Below are positions 18,107 through 21,900 of a stretch of DNA of 21,900 nucleotides, piece by piece. Location: positions 283,616 to 305,515 of the forward strand of contig NW_003108085.1 of the NCBI RefSeq assembly GCF_000003605.2, given 5' to 3'. Position numbers and translations under genes: made by a program. The stretch comes from Saccoglossus kowalevskii. Lineage: Eukaryota > Hemichordata > Enteropneusta > Harrimaniidae. The stretch's first letter is position 1; every line of letters begins with the position of its first letter. A model generated the notes under the pieces. That model did not search any database, was not told where the DNA came from, and saw only the letters and a list, made by a program, of their open reading frames with translations.

Positions 18107-18890
18107 CTATGAAATATAAAAGTTATGTTTTTCATGGAAGAGTATCACCACCAAGCAGCTTTCCTTGAAAGATTTAGATTTTTAATATGGGAGTACAAAA
18201 GACCCGATAAATGTGAGCAGACGCTTGACTTTTAACCCTATTTTCCAAATTTACGCCAAAGTGAGATTGAAATGACAACGAAAACACAACTACAACCCCA
18301 TTAGTAATTACATAGCAGTTCAATGCATTGAAATAGCCCATACAACGATAGATTCTGCGGAATGTTGTTTCAAATGGGATTCTTTATTAACGGTTATTAA
18401 TGGATCAGCTGTTCAACCGAACTTAATGGAATTAATAGGCTTACAATTACTTCCAATTAAACCGTCAGAGTTTGTTAGTATTTCAAATAACCAAGTTAAT
18501 TTTAGGAGTTTTATAAACACAGAACTCCACAGTATTTTAACTTTTTCAGGCGACATCATTTTTTTACACAATTTGGCTCTACATTTTTTGGATTTTTCAA
18601 AATTTTTGTTTGTTTGTTAATTTTGACCCTTGGAATGTTATTCGCCATTGTTAAATTTGGTAACCAGTTTAGTATGATAGAAAGTGTGTACAGTCTTCAG
18701 TATCACAATAGCCAGAATGGGGGTCAGGACCAAATATATGTGATTCTGGCATTTCATAATAAATGTTTTCTAGTAATAATTGCACTTTCAAATAATATTT
18801 ATGAGATATGTCTACGTCATAACCTAGTTAAAGGTTATTAGCATATTGTGTACGCAGTGTGCATGCTTCAGGCTCTTTTTCTTTATTCCA
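18107..18890. other. No supported gene
   Basis: Unique sequence holding the perfect palindrome TTCAATGCATTGAA (18319-18332) and two open frames of 64 and 75 codons (18426-18620 and 18614-18841) without recognisable domains; the second lacks an ATG at its 5' end. The last 20 bases (CTCTTTTTCTTTATTCCAG) look like a splice acceptor. Confidence 0.5.
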
Positions 18891-18937
18891 GAACGCATGT
18901 GTCATAACAGTGAGGTCTATTACAATTTATATTTTAA

Positions 18938-19129
18938 TGCAAGGTAACGTTCAGCTCCATCAATGAGGTTCGTCAATCAAACCTCATTGATGGTGCTGAA
19001 CCTTGTGTTCGAAGCCCACACATAAGCGATGTTACCAGATATATAAACAAGCTAGCTAACCACACCAACCCAGCGATTGCTGAGATTGCAAAGGATTTGT
19101 ACACACTCCCACCATGTCATACGCTGTAA
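18938..19129 (+). CDS. Unidentified 63-codon frame, probable exon or gene fragment
   Basis: An open frame with balanced, protein-like composition runs to a TAA at 19127-19129. It includes VTFSSINEVRQS, LIDGAEPCVRSPH, DVTRYINKLANH and AEIAKDLYTLPPCHTL. It has no ATG start and an in-frame TAA lies just upstream at 18935-18937, so it must begin at a splice junction or be a broken copy. Two acceptors are possible: the strong CTTTTTCTTTATTCCAG at 18891 (which would enter another frame and need a one-base shift) and the weaker TTTTAATGCAAG at 18943 (which enters this frame directly). An ATTAAA polyadenylation-type hexamer follows at about 19154, with GT-rich sequence after it, as expected for a terminal exon. 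I do not recognise the protein. A transposon-derived fragment is the main alternative. Confidence 0.35.
   Translation, partial: CKVTFSSINEVRQSNLIDGAEPCVRSPHISDVTRYINKLANHTNPAIAEIAKDLYTLPPCHTL
18940..19005. other. 21-bp-stem hairpin inside the frame
   Basis: TTCAGCTCCATCAATGAGGTT (18950-18970, 21 bases shown as arm) pairs with 18980-19000 with a single mismatch and a 9-base loop. CAAGG (18940-18944) and CCTTG (19001-19005) extend it beyond a five-base bulge. Overall 66 bases, similar in size to a pre-miRNA hairpin. It may instead be an inverted duplication in coding sequence. Confidence 0.7.
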
Positions 19130-19156
19130 TATACAATTCCGGTTCCTCCATAATTA

Positions 19157-19314
19157 AAAGCGGGGGAGTCATCACATGTGCATGTGTCAGATGGCCATAG
19201 CGTGTCATTGTTAACAAACAAGTGTCTACCCATGAACTTTTGCATTTTTAGCGTGTGTTGTTATCGTCGCTTGGGACTGAATTCCTGCGCAGGTGACGAC
19301 CCTCTCGCTTTTAA
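19157..19314 (+). repeat. Dispersed repeat C, copy 2 (CpG-decayed)
   Basis: Aligned to 10397-10561, most differences are at CpG sites: TCG to TCA, GCG to GTG twice, CGT to TGT, ACG to ATG and CGC to TGC. The NRF1-type TGCGCATGCG of copy 1 is TGTGCATGTG here. A 6-bp in-frame deletion lies near the 3' end. The pattern fits deamination of methylated CpG in this copy. The sequence upstream of the two copies is unrelated. Confidence 0.8.
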
Positions 19315-19550
19315 GATTTAGGGTCCCCGTATACACAGTCAGGTCTTATCGGAGTCCCACCCAAACCTTTTTTACACAGTCATTTTTGTTGACTTGAGCT
19401 GTTCGGCTCTGATAAAATATCAGTACTATTGAGTAAACGAGGTGATTAACTACCTAGAGGTAATGTGTTTTTACAAAGTTCATTAAATTGGAAACTGCAG
19501 TATATGACGAGCAATTTAGGTAATCCCCTCAGACGCTTATAGATCAGTAT
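19315..19550. other. Unique sequence with small hairpins
   Basis: CTGATA-AAA-TATCAG (19409-19423) is a perfect small hairpin, next to GAGC-TGTTCG-GCTC. No gene is visible. Confidence 0.5.
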
Positions 19551-19658
19551 CTTGTGAGCATGGCGTAGTTTCTTCTGTGATTTTCCCAATTCTCGTTACT
19601 TGTACTTGTGAGCATGGTGTCAGTTTCTTGTGTGATTTTCTCAATTCTCGTTACTTAT
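19551..19658 (+). repeat. 54-bp tandem duplication
   Basis: CTTGTGAGCATGG starts at 19551 and again at 19605. The two units share TTTCTT-TGTGATTTTC and CAATTCTCGTTACTT, with a handful of differences. Confidence 0.85.
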
Positions 19659-19748
19659 TGAAGCAAGTTGAATTACACACGGCCATATTAAAAAACATAT
19701 GCGCAATGTAACTAGGTTAAAATTGTTAATGAAATAATCAAGGCAACA

Positions 19749-19831
19749 AGCTTTCCATATAAGGAATGTATCCCCTACCATATTAGGTGATCGACTTTCC
19801 ATATAAGGAGTATACCCTACTATATTAGGCA
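19749..19831 (-). repeat. Isolated inverted patch of the 42-bp CArG repeat
   Basis: CTTTCCATATAAGGAATG and CTACCATATTAGGTGATC are the reverse complement of the unit in the 16405-17270 array. About two units are present, with perfect CArG boxes at 19755-19764, 19778-19787 and 19799-19808. It lies 2.5 kb from the main array and directly precedes a family A element. Confidence 0.85.
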
Positions 19832-19863
19832 GTTGTTTATAATCCCTTTCAAATAAATGATGG

Positions 19864-20065
19864 TACTGTAGAATACTTTATTTTCGCTTGGAATTAATTT
19901 CCGCTATTTTCACTGAAGGGATGATTCTGTGAAAATAAAATCCAGAGAATATACCCTTTTTCCTATGTTTTACATTCTATTGGTCAAAAATCAGTGAAAA
20001 TAAAATCCATACAAAAAGCCGTTTCAGCGAAAATTAATTCCAGCTAAAATAAAGTATTTTACTTT
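19864..20065 (+). mobile_element. Family A MITE, copy 4
   Basis: TA at 19864-19865, then CTGTAGAATACTTTATTTTC. The interior matches copies 1 and 2 (GATTCTGTGAAAATAAAATC). The right end reads AAATAAAGTATTTTAC but the terminal AG-TA has changed to TTTG, so the last four bases are eroded. Confidence 0.85.
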
Positions 20066-20324
20066 GATGTTGATTTTTTATTTACAGAAGCTCTCCTACA
20101 AGAAAAAATGCTCAACAATACTGACCCATGGCGCGGATACATTGTGGCTTTAAGTCGATTTACCGTATTAAATAAACCATCAATGGCTTATCATTGTTTT
20201 TTTAATAGCTTTTTATCATCAATGACCCCATACTGCTTTTAACAAAAACAGAAATTCTTCATCGCTTCTATTTACAATTTTTCAATATTGCAATGTGTAA
20301 TTGAAGCGTATTGATATCGACCTA

Positions 20325-20345
20325 GGAGGGAGGAGGGGAGGCGGG
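20325..20345 (+). other. G-rich tract, possible G-quadruplex
   Basis: GGAGGGAGGAGGGGAGGCGG followed by one more G gives several G-runs with short loops in otherwise AT-rich sequence. Only three runs have three or more Gs, so a two-layer quadruplex is the likelier structure. Confidence 0.4.
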
Positions 20346-20580
20346 TCACTATATTAAAAAAAAAATCAAAGGATTGAATCTACTGAGAATTACGAATATT
20401 AAGCAAGGACATTTTAAAAATTTAACCTTTTTGTTAAATCGTTGATCAACAAAGTTAAATTTTGTCACATATCATGGAATAAACCTCAAGGCATTTTTTT
20501 TTCTATATTTTACATACAAGTAATCACAAAAGCATGAGTTCTTTAAAAATATTGCAAAAAAAATTTAACAAAATAAATGA

Positions 20581-20868
20581 ATGAAAAAAAACCATCACAC
20601 CATTTTTTTGACAAGTAAAAGCCAGAAACAAATCTCTTTTTTTTTAGAATTATGGAAAACAGCAAAAATTATAACGGTGCTCAATGATTTTTTCACGCGA
20701 CAAAAGCAGTGGCAAATAAAACAAAGAAAAATTTTGCAATTTCACAAACTCAAAAAATTCCTAAAAAATTTACTCAGGAAATTGAAATGGGTTACAGCAT
20801 GGTTAGTAACCATGGTTACCATACTTTCATTCACATACATATGTGAAATATCAGGCACAGAATTATAA
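20581..20868 (+). other. 95-codon open frame, not called as a gene
   Basis: An ATG-initiated, lysine-rich frame in A-rich sequence, with a hydrophobic stretch near the end (WLVTMVTILSFTYICE). It shows no recognisable domain, no repeat and no splice context. It could encode a small membrane peptide but is more likely fortuitous. It overlaps the palindromic X-box at 20806. Confidence 0.12.
20806..20819. promoter_or_regulatory. Perfectly palindromic RFX X-box
   Basis: GTAACCATGGTTAC is fully self-complementary and matches both X-box half sites (GTNACC and GGTNAC). The surrounding 20870-21120 stretch holds no gene. Confidence 0.4.
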
Positions 20869-21120
20869 CTTATTACATGTTATGTGGCGGTAATAAAAAG
20901 TAATACAAAGTCCGAGAGTAACTTAATGTCCAAGCTGGCTGACATTTAGCTTTGCCTTCTCTTAAAAACTTATAATTCTAAAAGTGAAAATTTTTGCCAA
21001 CAATAGTTCTAATTTACTCTTTGTAGTATTTACCTATGTTAGTAAAAGAAGTAATATTTAGAGAGAATACCTCGCAAAATTTAGAAATGTGATAATTTTG
21101 CAAGCACGATATGATAGCTC

Positions 21121-21553
21121 TAACCTTTTCACCAGCAGACTTCCTCGCCCAAATTTTACTGCCCTTTTTTCGATATTCTTCAATATTTCTGGAAATAAAC
21201 CCTAATTTTGGAGTGAACAGACAAAATTTAAGTCAATTTTCAGTTTTTACTCAAAAAATTTGGCTATTTTTGTCCCAATCTACTGAAGAAAAGTGCAGAC
21301 TATAAATGGGACTATTTTGCGATGAAAAGAGGAAACTGGTGTGAAGGTTACGCCAGCTCACTGTTAGACAAATGTTGAGTTACGCTCGGACCATACTGTT
21401 CAAATCGATAAACAACAGCAAGACGCTATTTTCTATCGACGATTCCCCCTAAAAATACAAAATTATATATTTTTTCTTTAAGATAAATGTAATTTCAAAA
21501 CACCAACCTGTTTTCAACGTAAGTAGACAGTCTGCGTCTTGTAAGCAATGAAA
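21121..21553 (+). mobile_element. Family B element, long form, copy 5
   Basis: Left end TAACCTTTTCACCAGCAGAC; the short-form right end GGAAACTGGTGTGAAGGTTA closes at 21350. The extra block GAGTTACGCTCGGACCATAC onward matches the copy at 7105 to about 21553, but the outer right end seen there is not preserved here. Confidence 0.8.
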
Positions 21554-21678
21554 TCCAGCTGTGGTTTTACAAGTTTTTTGTCCGTAGCATTTCACGTTGT
21601 TTGCAATATTTCATCATTTGCGATGTTAGCGAATTCAAACGGGTTAATATCCTTAGTATTTTAATATCCTATGTTGGC

Positions 21679-21900
21679 AGCACAGACTAAAGTCAATCAC
21701 ATCAATACTGTTAATTAGATAAAGAAAGTCAGTGTAAATGGACTATTCCATTGTAGATGAAGGGGGGTTGTGTAGGAGGGAAATGCCTGTGCAGACTAAA
21801 GTCAATCACATCCACAGATAAAGAAAGTCAGTGTAAATGGACTATTCCATTGTGGATGGAGGGGGTTGTGTAGGAGGGAAATGCCTGTGCAGACTAAAGT
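21679..21900 (+). repeat. About 100-bp tandem repeat running off the right edge
   Basis: CAGACTAAAGTCAATCACAT starts at 21683 and 21792, and CAGACTAAAGT starts at 21890 at the window end (periods 109 and 98; the first unit has an extra AATACTGTTAATT). Units share GGACTATTCCATTGT and GGGGGTTGTGTAGGAGG. Confidence 0.9.

Noticed and set aside
19000-19020. TGTTCGAAGCC resembling a tRNA B box
   Set aside because: No A box, cloverleaf or tRNA-related SINE body could be built around it.

Overview
The window looks like intergenic or intronic DNA from an invertebrate animal, most plausibly a mollusc and perhaps a bivalve. It is AT-rich and has no long open reading frame. It carries miniature inverted-repeat elements, a decayed LINE tail, a probable pearl/Helentron-type element and many unrelated minisatellites. 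The taxonomic call is inference from repeat style; no gene names the species. No complete, recognisable protein-coding gene is present.

Layout. 1-590: truncated tandem-repeat element ending in a microsatellite and a terminal hairpin. Family A (TA-flanked palindromic MITE) occurs at 784, 4001, 7934 and 19866. Family B (TAACC...GGTTA ends) occurs at 1139, 3643, 7105, 17878 and 21121. Tandem arrays: 177-bp degenerate (2170-2620), 62-bp (3111-3490), 12-bp (8725-8968), 57-60-bp (11795-13450), 40-bp (13656-13780), degenerate CTCTCC/ATGGTTGA repeat (14165-14600), 48-bp (15141-15632), 42-bp (16405-17270), 54-bp (19551-19658) and about 100-bp (21679 to the right edge). A decayed LINE 3' end lies on the minus strand at 10566-11230.

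Gene-like traces are few. (i) 6442-6466 minus is a candidate tiny first coding exon with a strong splice donor, and an RFX X-box plus a forkhead motif lie about 175-200 bp upstream of its ATG. (ii) 9618-10565 is the most CpG-rich part, with CRE, CCAAT, YY1-like and NRF1-like motifs and a 43-codon minus-strand frame. (iii) 18938-19129 plus is a 63-codon frame of protein-like composition, downstream of a good splice acceptor. (iv) 1530-1760 minus is a CpG-containing stretch ending in a strong splice donor.

The most interesting feature is that two minisatellites are in effect arrays of transcription-factor motifs. The 42-bp array holds 19 perfect CArg-type boxes CC(A/T)6GG, most of those in its first half at multiples of 21 bp (two helical turns). 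The 62-bp array holds six copies of an 18-bp sequence fitting the Staf/ZNF143 consensus as I remember it. Whether either array binds protein cannot be told from sequence alone.
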